Shown here one piece after another: positions 16,126-23,807 of a DNA stretch of 64,000 nt; the stretch's first letter is position 1; each line of letters starts with the position of its first letter. The DNA lies in NCBI RefSeq assembly GCF_017114995.1, contig NZ_JABXKL010000066.1, forward strand, positions 1 to 64,000, in the 5' to 3' direction. The DNA comes from Nostoc sp. NMS9 (GTDB lineage Bacteria; Cyanobacteriota; Cyanobacteriia; Cyanobacteriales; Nostocaceae). A program made the position numbers and the translations under genes. Below the pieces are notes generated by a model, which had not been told where the DNA came from, did no database searches, and saw nothing but the letters and a program-made list of their open reading frames with translations.

Positions 16126-17400
16126 ATGGGTTACTACATCGCTCCCCGCTTTTTGGACAAACTTGCTGTCCACATCACCAAAAATTTCCTGAAGCTTCCT
16201 GGTGTGCGAGTTCCCGTGATATTGGGTATTCATGGACGCAAAGGAGAAGGCAAAACATTTCAATGTCAATTAGTCTTCGAGAAAATGGGTATCGAGGTGA
16301 CTCACGTATCTGGCGGCGAATTAGAAAGTCCAGATGCTGGAGATCCAGCGCGGTTGATTCGGTTGCGCTATCGAGAAACAGCAGAACTGATCAAAGTACG
16401 CGGCAAAATGTGTGTACTAATGATTAACGATTTAGATGCTGGTGCTGGACGCTTTGACGAAGGGACTCAATATACTGTAAACACGCAGTTGGTGAATGCC
16501 ACACTGATGAATATTGCTGATAATCCCACAGATGTGCAGTTGCCGGGAAGCTATGATTCCACACCTTTACATCGTGTGCCGATTATTGTCACAGGTAATG
16601 ATTTTTCCACCCTCTATGCACCGTTAATTCGGGATGGACGGATGGAGAAATTTTACTGGGAACCAGACAGAGACGATAAGGTGGGGATTGTCAAGGGGAT
16701 TTTTGAAGCGGATGGACTCTCACAGAAGGAAATTGAACAGCTAGTTGATACTTTTGTCAATCAGTCCATTGACTTTTTTAGCGCTTTGCGATCGCGCATT
16801 TATGACGAACAAATCCGCAACTACATCCATAAAGTAGGTTTTGAGCAGATATCTTTGAATGTGGTTAACAGCCTTGAAGGGCCACCAGAGTTTAAAAAGC
16901 CAGATTTCAAGCTGTCTCACTTAATCGAGTCTGGTAACTTCCTCGTTGGTGAACAAAAACGGGTGGAAAGTTCCCATTTAGTTGATGATTACAATCGACT
17001 CAATCGAGGTAGAAATTCTCAATCTGCACCACCTGCTGTTGTGAAACCAATTAGTCAGCCGTCAAGCAATGGTGCAACTCAAGAAGCAAAAACTAATGGA
17101 TTCCAAAAACAGGAAGCATCCAGTCCACATTTGACTCTAGATACACAAGCTCAAATTAGGGAATTATTATCTCAAGGTTACAAAATTAGTATTGAACACG
17201 TAGATGAGCGCCGCTTCCGCACAGGTTCTTGGCAAACTTGTGTTCATAGCCACATTGATGCCGAGTCTGATGCCATCTCAAATTTGGAGGCAACTTTGAC
17301 AGAATATAGTGGTGAGTATGTGCGCTTAGTAGGTATCGATCCCAAAGCCAAGCGGCGAGTGTTGGAGACAATTATTCAGCGTCCAAATGGGAACAATTAG
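16126..17400 (+). CDS. rca: RuBisCO activase with C-terminal RbcS-like domain
   Basis: AAA+ remodelling factor for RuBisCO. The ATPase core has HGRKGEGKTFQ (Walker A, about residues 36-46) and VLMINDLDAGAGR (Walker B, about 101-113). A linker of about residues 285-330 is rich in Ser, Asn and Gln. A terminal domain (about 335-424: LTLDTQAQIRELLSQGYKIS ... WQTCVHSHIDA ... YVRLVGIDPKAKRRV) resembles the RuBisCO small subunit. In cyanobacteria this SSUL domain tethers the activase to RuBisCO and carboxysomes. 424 residues with an intact frame; no rbc genes are adjacent. Confidence 0.93.
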   Translation: MGYYIAPRFLDKLAVHITKNFLKLPGVRVPVILGIHGRKGEGKTFQCQLVFEKMGIEVTHVSGGELESPDAGDPARLIRLRYRETAELIKVRGKMCVLMINDLDAGAGRFDEGTQYTVNTQLVNATLMNIADNPTDVQLPGSYDSTPLHRVPIIVTGNDFSTLYAPLIRDGRMEKFYWEPDRDDKVGIVKGIFEADGLSQKEIEQLVDTFVNQSIDFFSALRSRIYDEQIRNYIHKVGFEQISLNVVNSLEGPPEFKKPDFKLSHLIESGNFLVGEQKRVESSHLVDDYNRLNRGRNSQSAPPAVVKPISQPSSNGATQEAKTNGFQKQEASSPHLTLDTQAQIRELLSQGYKISIEHVDERRFRTGSWQTCVHSHIDAESDAISNLEATLTEYSGEYVRLVGIDPKAKRRVLETIIQRPNGNN

Positions 17401-17530
17401 GGGCAGATACAGCACCACCAACCTATTTTTGATGACAATGGCTGCATTGTGGTTACGCAGTTCTTACTGAGAGCAGGGGGAAAGAGGCTTTTGGGATTTT
17501 TGCACAGATGCCGTAATCATAGTTAAAGCA

Positions 17531-17567
17531 AGGCGTAAGCGTCACCCTTGTTGAGATTGACGCTTAC
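17531..17567. repeat. Inverted repeat downstream of rca
   Basis: GTAAGCGTCA and TGACGCTTAC flank a loop of about 13-15 nt. There is no T-run, so it is a short palindromic repeat or a weak terminator. The CTTAAGTTGACACCAATG end of another repeat family follows at 17593-17610. Confidence 0.5.
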
Positions 17568-17703
17568 ACCCAACAAATTTGGGCTTTATCTTCTTAAGTT
17601 GACACCAATGGGTATAGACAGCCCCTACACCCCACGATATAATGTTGTACCGCATCTGAATGGGAACCGCTATATACCTATAGATGATGTCGGTTATTAT
17701 TCG

Positions 17704-17903
17704 CATCAACATTGCAATATTCTTCATCAACATTGCAATATTTCTCATCAAGATTGCAATGTTCCTCATCAACATTGCAACGTTCTTCATAAACATTGAA
17801 ATGTTTCTCATTAACATTGCAACGTTCTTCATAAACATTGAAATGTTTCTCATTAACATTGCAATATTCCTCATCAATATTGCAATATTTCTCATCAACA
17901 TTA
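17704..17903. repeat. 21-bp tandem repeat array, about 9.5 copies
   Basis: Units start every 21 bp from 17704 (CATCAACATTGCAATATTCTT and variants). Most carry the palindrome ATTGCAAT. Because 21 is a multiple of 3, several frames are open and encode heptapeptides such as INIAIFL; I treat these frames as by-products of the repeat. It lies between rca and the gene at 18067, a 666-bp gap with no other gene. Confidence 0.85.
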
Positions 17904-18066
17904 AAGCAATTGCAAAGAAAAAGAGCTAAAAACTGAAAATCAAGAGAAATTACTCAGATTGGTTTGGATTTTTTTGACAAATATAATTATTCACTAATTT
18001 TACTGAACCAAAAAACAGTTTTAGTAAGGCAAAGTAGCTTTAGAAACCTCTCTAAGGAATATATTA

Positions 18067-18462
18067 ATGTCTCGTAAAAAACGTACATCCCGTGTTCTCG
18101 AAAAAGCTGAGTTGAGATCCGCTGGACTAAAAGCAATTGATTCAAATATGAGTTTTGGTGATGATTGTGATTTGCAAAACTTGAGTCAAGCAATTGAGCA
18201 GCTAAGAACTACGCTTGATGCTTATAACACTGCTTTAACTGTAATTGATTCTTCCAAAACTAAAATCGATGCGATGGAAAAAACCCTAAGTAATCTTACA
18301 GACAAGATGGTAAGAGGGGTTGCTTTTAAATATGGCAAAGATAGCAGCGAATATGAAATGGCGGGTGGGGTTCGTGATAGTGAACGGGTTCGCAAAAGCA
18401 GATTGAGCCGCCTGAAAACTGCTGCTAAACAAGCATCAGATGAAAATCCTAAAACTACCTAA
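18067..18462 (+). CDS. Conserved hypothetical protein (131 aa)
   Basis: Soluble, charged protein: a basic start (MSRKKRTSRVLEKAELRSAG), a helical centre (LSQAIEQLRTTLDAYNTALT, then a heptad-like stretch to about residue 80), VRGVAFKYGKDSSEYEMAGG and a basic tail. I recognise no catalytic motif. The composition suggests a small helical nucleic-acid- or protein-binding protein; that is only a guess. It is followed by a strong terminator at 18570. Confidence 0.65.
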   Translation: MSRKKRTSRVLEKAELRSAGLKAIDSNMSFGDDCDLQNLSQAIEQLRTTLDAYNTALTVIDSSKTKIDAMEKTLSNLTDKMVRGVAFKYGKDSSEYEMAGGVRDSERVRKSRLSRLKTAAKQASDENPKTT

Positions 18463-18569
18463 TACAGCCCGGATAAAAGCATAAGACAGAGCCAAAGCAA
18501 TCTTCTTGCAAAGGATGTAGGGAACGAACAAAGGCTACTTTGCTGATTAAAATTATTTTCTCAACTACT

Positions 18570-18610
18570 GCAATAGGTTATGGGAAACCATAACCTATTG
18601 CAATTTTTTA
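18570..18610 (+). terminator. Intrinsic terminator
   Basis: GCAATAGGTTATGG and CCATAACCTATTGC form a 14-bp stem with a short loop, followed by AATTTTTTAT. It serves the gene at 18067-18462. The rest of 18463-18825 shows no gene. Confidence 0.85.
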
Positions 18611-18825
18611 TATTTACTAATGCTCATTGATAAACAACAATTATATACAGCTAGTATCATGCATCGTCATGCATATTAGATCGGACATTTTGTAGTTCTG
18701 CCTAATATTTTGCAATACTGAAAGTCTTACACCATAGCATTTTCAAGCATTTTACTTGTCTAAATACTGATTAGAGTTTATAGTGATACGGTGTTTTCCG
18801 TTCCTTGTCTCGGCAGATTCATAAC

Positions 18826-19575
18826 ATGATTTATTCTGGCAAATTACAAAAGTATTTTGCGGGCATTTCTTTGTCTGTAATTTTAGTAGGTGATTTAGTT
18901 CTCACCCAAAAAACTGCTCCAGTTTTAGCCGAAACCATAAATACATCGATCGGTGAAGCTGTGACATTCACTTGCAATGATAGTGAAGCGACAATCGCAG
19001 CTAAAAATGGCCCCAAAGTAGTTAATGGAACAGCAAGAATTTACGTTGGTTATCAGCAACTCTCAAATAACAAAAACCCTGTAACTATCCGCTTCAATAA
19101 TGGGATAAAAGCATGGTGTCGTAATGATTACGAAACAACAAATGACGATGGTACAGGTTACGGATTGTATTGGAATGGAGATGATGTTTTATATGGCATT
19201 TACTCTTCCACAGGCACTCAGGCAGGTAATGATTTTCGCCGCTTTGCCAGTGGTCGGTGGTTGCCTAGCTATGGTAGTGGAGGCGGGCCAAAAGCCGCAG
19301 TTATAGCTCGGATTAATCCAGCTAATGGCCAGGTGAATTACGCCACATTTTTATCTTCTAAAAAGCCAGATAATGGACAAACTAACTCTATACTTGTCAA
19401 TTATCTATCATGGAATGGCGAAAATTTGACTGTGAAAGCTCAATCATGGTGGAGTCCCCGTAACACTTATACAAATTCCATGAATTGCACTGGTTCATCA
19501 CCTTATCAATACACAGCCACATTTACAGGTGATTTAAGAAATATGAACTCAGCTTCAGCAAATACTTGTAGTTAA
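18826..19575 (+). CDS. Secreted protein of unknown function
   Basis: I start at ATG 18826 (MIYSGKLQKYFAGISLSVIL); a TTG at 18805 is less likely. The signal peptide runs to about residue 36, with a likely cut after VLA. The mature part has six Cys in a beta-rich, Asn/Thr/Gly-rich protein (CNDSEATIAAKNG, GTARIYVGYQQL, GLYWNGDDVLYGIYSS, GGPKAAVIARINP, SMNCTGSSPYQYTATF). I do not recognise the family; it looks extracellular or periplasmic. It is a single-gene unit. Confidence 0.7.
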   Translation: MIYSGKLQKYFAGISLSVILVGDLVLTQKTAPVLAETINTSIGEAVTFTCNDSEATIAAKNGPKVVNGTARIYVGYQQLSNNKNPVTIRFNNGIKAWCRNDYETTNDDGTGYGLYWNGDDVLYGIYSSTGTQAGNDFRRFASGRWLPSYGSGGGPKAAVIARINPANGQVNYATFLSSKKPDNGQTNSILVNYLSWNGENLTVKAQSWWSPRNTYTNSMNCTGSSPYQYTATFTGDLRNMNSASANTCS

Positions 19576-19750
19576 AAGGGAAAAATTCAGCGATAAAATT
19601 GAGGAAGCATATTGTTTCCGGTTGTTTGAGAATTAACAAAATCCCTGGCGACTCGAATTCGCAGCCTCAGATACTCGACTTCTCTAAGAAGTTGGGTATC
19701 TTGTTGTTCGCAAATGATTTAGGATTACTAGATGGTATAGAAATCAATTA

Positions 19751-20704
19751 ATGAACGAGGAATTGGAAAGAGCAGATAATGATAGCCCCTGGAAAGAAAT
19801 TTTAGAAGCTTACTTTCCCCAAGCAATGCAATTTTTCTTTCCCCAAACAGCAGAACTAATTAATTGGGAACGTCCCCATGAATTTCTTGATAAGGAATTT
19901 TAACAAATAGCCCGTGAAGCAGAACTTGGTAGGAGATATGCAGATAAATTAGTTAAAGTCTGGCAAATTCAAGGACAAGAAACTTGGCTATTAATCCATG
20001 TAGAAATCCAAGCAAAATCAGAAGATACCTTTGCAGAAAGAATGTTTTCTTACAACCTGCGAATTTTTGACAGGTTTGCGAAACCTGCCATGAGTTTGGC
20101 GATTTTTTGCGATACAGACTCGAAATGGCGACCCAATCAATATAGTTATAGTTATCCCAATACCAGGCTTAACTTTGAATTTGGAACCGTCAAGCTGCTG
20201 GATTATCAAAATCATTGGACAGAATTAGAAGCCAGTGACAACCCATTTGCAACTGTCGTAATGGCGCATTTGAAGACGCAGCAAACAAGTAAAAAGCCAG
20301 GAGAACGTAAAGCTTGGAAATTTAGCTTGATTCGTCGATTGTATGAATTAGGATTGCAAGAAAAAGATATTCGTAACCTTTATCGATTTATTGATTGGGT
20401 TATGATTTTACCAAAAGCCTTGGAAGCAGAATTTTGGCAAGAGTTTAAGCAATTTGAGCAGGAGCAGACTATGAGCTACATTACTACAGGCGAGCGCATT
20501 GGTTACGAGCGAGGAAAACAGGAACAAGGACAAACACTCGTCCTACGGCTACTACAAAAACGGGTAGGAGAGTTACCACAAGAGGTTCGGGGACGCATTC
20601 AAACTCTTTCCCTAAAGCAATTAGAAGCACTTGGCGAAGCTTTATTGGATTTTACAGTCATTGAGGATTTACTTACCTGGTTGGAAGCAAATCAAACAGC
20701 GTAG
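19751..20704 (+). pseudogene. Rpn/PD-(D/E)XK transposase-like protein with DUF4351, one nonsense codon
   Basis: Read through, 317 residues: NSPWKEI-type start, LINWERPHEFLDKEF, then QIAREAELGRRYADKLVKVW and ETWLLIHVEIQAKSEDTFAE, which holds the E-x-Q nuclease motif of recombination-promoting nuclease relatives. A DUF4351 tail follows (LLQKRVGELPQEVRGRIQTL ... LEALGEALLDF). TAA at 19901-19903 (codon 51) breaks the frame once. CAA is expected there, so one C-to-T change explains it. An internal ATG at 20042 could give a 220-residue product without the nuclease motif. Confidence 0.8.
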
Positions 20705-20811
20705 AAAATTTCTTGATGGAAATAGTTTTTGTCCATTTCATATCAAGTCAGATTAATCACTTACAGCGTATTTCAGGTAAATGAAGTATACGGGTAGGGG
20801 CACAACATGTT

Positions 20812-20995
20812 CATTAGTGTCAACTTAAGCTGAAACTCCTTTAAAACCTCGTTTCCAGCCTCTTGCTGGAAATGCTGCTCCTGCCAGCAAGGGAGGCGGC
20901 AGCCCCAAGGACGGCATTCCCAGTTTCCGACTGGGAATGAGACGATATCTAAAAGCTTGTTCTAGGCTGGCTTTCACGTTAAGTTGACACCAATG
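20812..20995. mobile_element. MITE-like element with 18-bp inverted ends
   Basis: Left end CATTAGTGTCAACTTAAG (20812-20829) and right end GTTAAGTTGACACCAATG (20978-20995) match as inverted repeats at 16 of 18 positions. The inside contains several small stems (TTTCCAGC...GCTGGAAA, TTCCCAGT...ACTGGGAA). Related pieces lie near 17593, 23593-23645, 35960-36003 and 53358-53490. It is non-coding. Confidence 0.65.
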
Positions 20996-21125
20996 CCTGA
21001 CTCCTGTCTCACTTTGACTACGCATTCTGACCGAAAAATACTCAGATTTTAAACTCTTGTTTGGCTTTTTTATAGATAATTACAATGGGGAATTATCTCA
21101 GTAATCCACCTACACATAAAAAGCC

Positions 21126-21593
21126 ATGAAAGAAAAACCTAAACAACAAATGCGTATATGGGCGATGTTGTGTCATTTCTCAGCTTTGGTAGGATGGATA
21201 TTATTGTGTTTTTTGGTATTTCTTGGCATTCCTCTATATTTACCTTTAAATATATTACCTCCACTCATAATTTGGCACTTTAAAAAATCTCAATATCCCT
21301 GGATTGATTTACAAGGAAAGGAGTCATTAAACTTTCAACTTTCTTTAACTTTTTACACTTTTATTGTTATAATACTATCCTTAGTTTTAGTATTAACTAG
21401 CTTGAGTTTGGCAGTGACTAATAATGGTTCATTTAATGAAATAAAAAATTTTTTAAATAGCTTATTAATTATACTTATATCATTAATTTTCTTCAAACTG
21501 GTACTACAATCTTTTGTAGTGACTTTTGCCGCTATTAAAGCTTACAATGGTGAGCATTATCGTTACCCCTTTACAATTAGAGTTTTACGATAA
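21126..21593 (+). CDS. DUF4870-type membrane protein
   Basis: 155 residues. The start KPKQQMRIWAMLCHFSALVG and the segment WIDLQGKESLNFQLSLTFY, then AIKAYNGEHYRYPFTIRVLR at the end, are the pattern of DUF4870 (Tic20-like fold). Three to four membrane segments lie at about 14-37, 39-52, 68-95 and 110-137. Cytoplasmic membrane, function unknown. The frame is intact and AT-rich. Confidence 0.8.
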   Translation: MKEKPKQQMRIWAMLCHFSALVGWILLCFLVFLGIPLYLPLNILPPLIIWHFKKSQYPWIDLQGKESLNFQLSLTFYTFIVIILSLVLVLTSLSLAVTNNGSFNEIKNFLNSLLIILISLIFFKLVLQSFVVTFAAIKAYNGEHYRYPFTIRVLR

Positions 21594-21775
21594 GCCTATC
21601 TGATAGTATACTAGATTCAAAAGAAGCGATCGCTAGATATTATAAAGTTAATAGCAACCGCCAAGCAGGAAGAAAAATATTGTCTAAAAAGTTTGATATA
21701 ACTAGATATTAGATATGATTTATCAAAGAATATTAAACAAAGAATAAGTTGCATAAATATGGGGATAAAAATTAT

Positions 21776-22873
21776 ATGATTGGAGTTGCGATCGCAGGCA
21801 CTGGATTTGGTCAAAAAGTCCACATACCCGGATTCCAAGCACATCCTGGCACTGAGGTAGTTGCTGTTTATCACCGAGATATAAATAAAGCCAAAGCCAT
21901 AGCAGAATCCCATAATATTCGTCACGCTTACGACTCACTTGCAGATATTGTGGCATTACCAGAAGTGCAAGCCGTCAGCATTTCGACACCGCCATTTTTG
22001 CACTATGAAATGGCAAAAACTGTACTGCAAGCTGGAAAACATTTATTACTAGAAAAACCGACAACTTTAAATGTATTTGAAGCAAAAGAACTTTATCAGT
22101 TAGCTAAAGCAAAAAGCGTGATTGCAACTGTAGACTTTGAATTTCGCTTTGTACCAGCATGGCAGTTGTTTGCAGAATTATTGTCAGAAAACTATGTGGG
22201 TGAGTTACGCCTAATTAAAATTGATTGGTTAGGTTCTTCTCGTGCTGATGTTTCACGCCCTTGGAATTGGTATTCTGATAAAGAAAAAGGAGGCGGTGCA
22301 TTGGGATCTTTGGGTTCTCACGCCTTCGATTATATTCACTGGTTATTCGGGCCAGTGCGTAGATTAAACGCCTATTTGAGTACTGCTATTCCTACACGAG
22401 TTGACCCGATTAGTGGGGAATCGAAGCCAGTAGATACAGATGACAACTGTATATTAACCCTGGAATTAGCCAATGGTATACCTTGTCAACTTTCTATCAG
22501 TGCGGTGGTTCATGCAGCAAGAACGCATTGGGTAGAAGTATATGGCGATCGCGGTACATTAATTGTGGGCAGTGAAAATCAAAAAGATTATATACATGGT
22601 TTTCGTGTTTGGGGTTCCCAGCCAGGTAAACCTCTAACAGAAATAGAAATACCGAATCGGTTAATTTTTCCCAAAAATCATGCTGATGGTCGCATTTCGG
22701 CATTTATCCGCGTAGTAGACCAATGGGTGCAAGGAATTGACCGCAATCAGGAAATTACACCATCACTACGCGAAGGAATCTATTCTCAGTTGTTGATGGA
22801 TTTATCTCATGAATCGCATCAAAAATCAAGTTGGTTAGATGTACTTAGTTTGGAAGAATTTCTGAGTAACTAG
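21776..22873 (+). CDS. Gfo/Idh/MocA-family oxidoreductase
   Basis: NAD(P)-dependent sugar or inositol dehydrogenase-like protein, about 365 residues. I start at ATG 21776 (MIGVAIAGTGFGQKVHIPGF), which puts the Rossmann GxGxxG at the N-terminus; the upstream TTG at 21749 is unlikely. The catalytic Lys is in HLLLEKPTTLN, and GGGALGSLGSHAFDYIHWLF marks the substrate domain. The substrate cannot be deduced. The following HNH gene starts 8 bases after the stop. Confidence 0.88.
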   Translation: MIGVAIAGTGFGQKVHIPGFQAHPGTEVVAVYHRDINKAKAIAESHNIRHAYDSLADIVALPEVQAVSISTPPFLHYEMAKTVLQAGKHLLLEKPTTLNVFEAKELYQLAKAKSVIATVDFEFRFVPAWQLFAELLSENYVGELRLIKIDWLGSSRADVSRPWNWYSDKEKGGGALGSLGSHAFDYIHWLFGPVRRLNAYLSTAIPTRVDPISGESKPVDTDDNCILTLELANGIPCQLSISAVVHAARTHWVEVYGDRGTLIVGSENQKDYIHGFRVWGSQPGKPLTEIEIPNRLIFPKNHADGRISAFIRVVDQWVQGIDRNQEITPSLREGIYSQLLMDLSHESHQKSSWLDVLSLEEFLSN

Positions 22874-22880
22874 AAAACAG

Positions 22881-23126
22881 ATGAGCAAAACTCCCCGCAT
22901 TCATATCCCGCCGGAAGTAAAAAAATATGTTTTTCAACGCGACCAATATCAATGCCGAAGCTGCGGTAAAACTAATGTAGAAACTAACCTCAGCATCGAT
23001 CATATTATTCCCCTCGCTCGTGGGGGTCAAAATGATATCAGCAATCTTCAAACTCTCTGTTTTACCTGTAATCAGCAGAAAACAGATAATATTGACCCGC
23101 GTTTCCGGCGGTATTTTCAGCTTTAG
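22881..23126 (+). CDS. HNH endonuclease domain protein
   Basis: 81 residues: IPPEVKKYVFQRDQYQCRSCG, then LSIDHIIPLARGGQNDISNL and LCFTCNQQK. Two CxxC pairs plus the DHIIP and N...L segments make a canonical HNH fold. Such solitary small HNH proteins are common in cyanobacteria; the target is unknown. It probably shares a transcript with the preceding oxidoreductase. Confidence 0.85.
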   Translation: MSKTPRIHIPPEVKKYVFQRDQYQCRSCGKTNVETNLSIDHIIPLARGGQNDISNLQTLCFTCNQQKTDNIDPRFRRYFQL

Positions 23127-23165
23127 GTTACGATGGTATAAGCTATTAGTTTCTCTCTCATTTCT

Positions 23166-23411
23166 ATGCCTCAAAATAAAAATAGCAATTCTCTAATATT
23201 TCTGAATATTAGAACTAAGCTTTTTTACTTCTTCACTGTCATAGCTATTTTAGTAGTAGCCTTTCCCTGGCTATATGAGATTAAAACGAAAGCTGGGATC
23301 GACATATCACCTGGACGCCATGCAGGAACATTTTTTGAAAAACATACCCGTGGACTCTTCAAGTGTGAGTGGCTTTATCCCTACCATTGCGATCGCTCTC
23401 ATGTTAAGTAA
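23166..23411 (+). CDS. Small hypothetical protein with N-terminal membrane segment
   Basis: 81 residues. One hydrophobic stretch (about 17-37: LFYFFTVIAILVVAFPWLYEI) is followed by a polar tail KTKAGIDISPGRHAGTFFEKHTRGLFKCEWLYPYHCDR with two Cys. The tail style (GIDISxxRHAGxFFEKHTxGLFKCEWLYPYHCDR) seems familiar from cyanobacterial hypotheticals, which supports a real gene. The function is unknown. Confidence 0.55.
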   Translation: MPQNKNSNSLIFLNIRTKLFYFFTVIAILVVAFPWLYEIKTKAGIDISPGRHAGTFFEKHTRGLFKCEWLYPYHCDRSHVK

Positions 23412-23807
23412 AGGAAGTTACAGCAGAATTCAGGAGTCAGAATTCAGAAGTCAGAATTCAGGAGTAAAACAGGCTGCATTACCTGGACTTGAGACGAATC
23501 GTTGTGTACTTCACTAATTTGAAATTCACTGTCAAAAGAAAAGGGGATAATTTTCTTCTTCTCTGTGTGTAAAATTTTTATCCAAAAATTGACCTCGTTC
23601 CCAGCTAAACACCGGGAACGAGGTTTTAACTTAAGTTGATACTAATGTACCCCTATGATATCAAGTCCGGCTAATTACCCATAATAAAAGAACCCCACCC
23701 CTAACCCCTCCCCGCAAGCGGGGAGGGGAGACAAAGCGTAGCTTTGGCGGGCTGGGGTTCTCCGGGATTAATAAGTAATCAAGCGGACATAATATGAGTT
23801 CCTACAT
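23412..23807. repeat. Intergenic repeats downstream of GH57 gene
   Basis: Contains CAGAATTCAGGAGT-type short tandem copies (about 23428-23468), a 10-bp perfect stem CCTCGTTCCC / GGGAACGAGG followed by TTTT (23593-23626), one end of the 20812 repeat family (23627-23645), and a strong C/G palindrome CCCCTCCCCGCAAGCGGGGAGGGG near 23706-23729. The palindrome may terminate the - strand GH57 gene. No gene seen. Confidence 0.6.

Noticed and set aside
17542..17929. Open frames with heptapeptide repeats (RNIAMLM, INIAIFL) on both strands
   Set aside because: They arise from the 21-bp tandem repeat, which is a multiple of three; no ribosome site or non-repetitive protein part supports a gene.
23166..23517. 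Frameshifted single gene joining the frames at 23166 and 23275
   Set aside because: The first frame ends with a plausible conserved tail (HCDRSHVK); the second runs into CAGAATTCAGGAGT repeats and is not protein-like.
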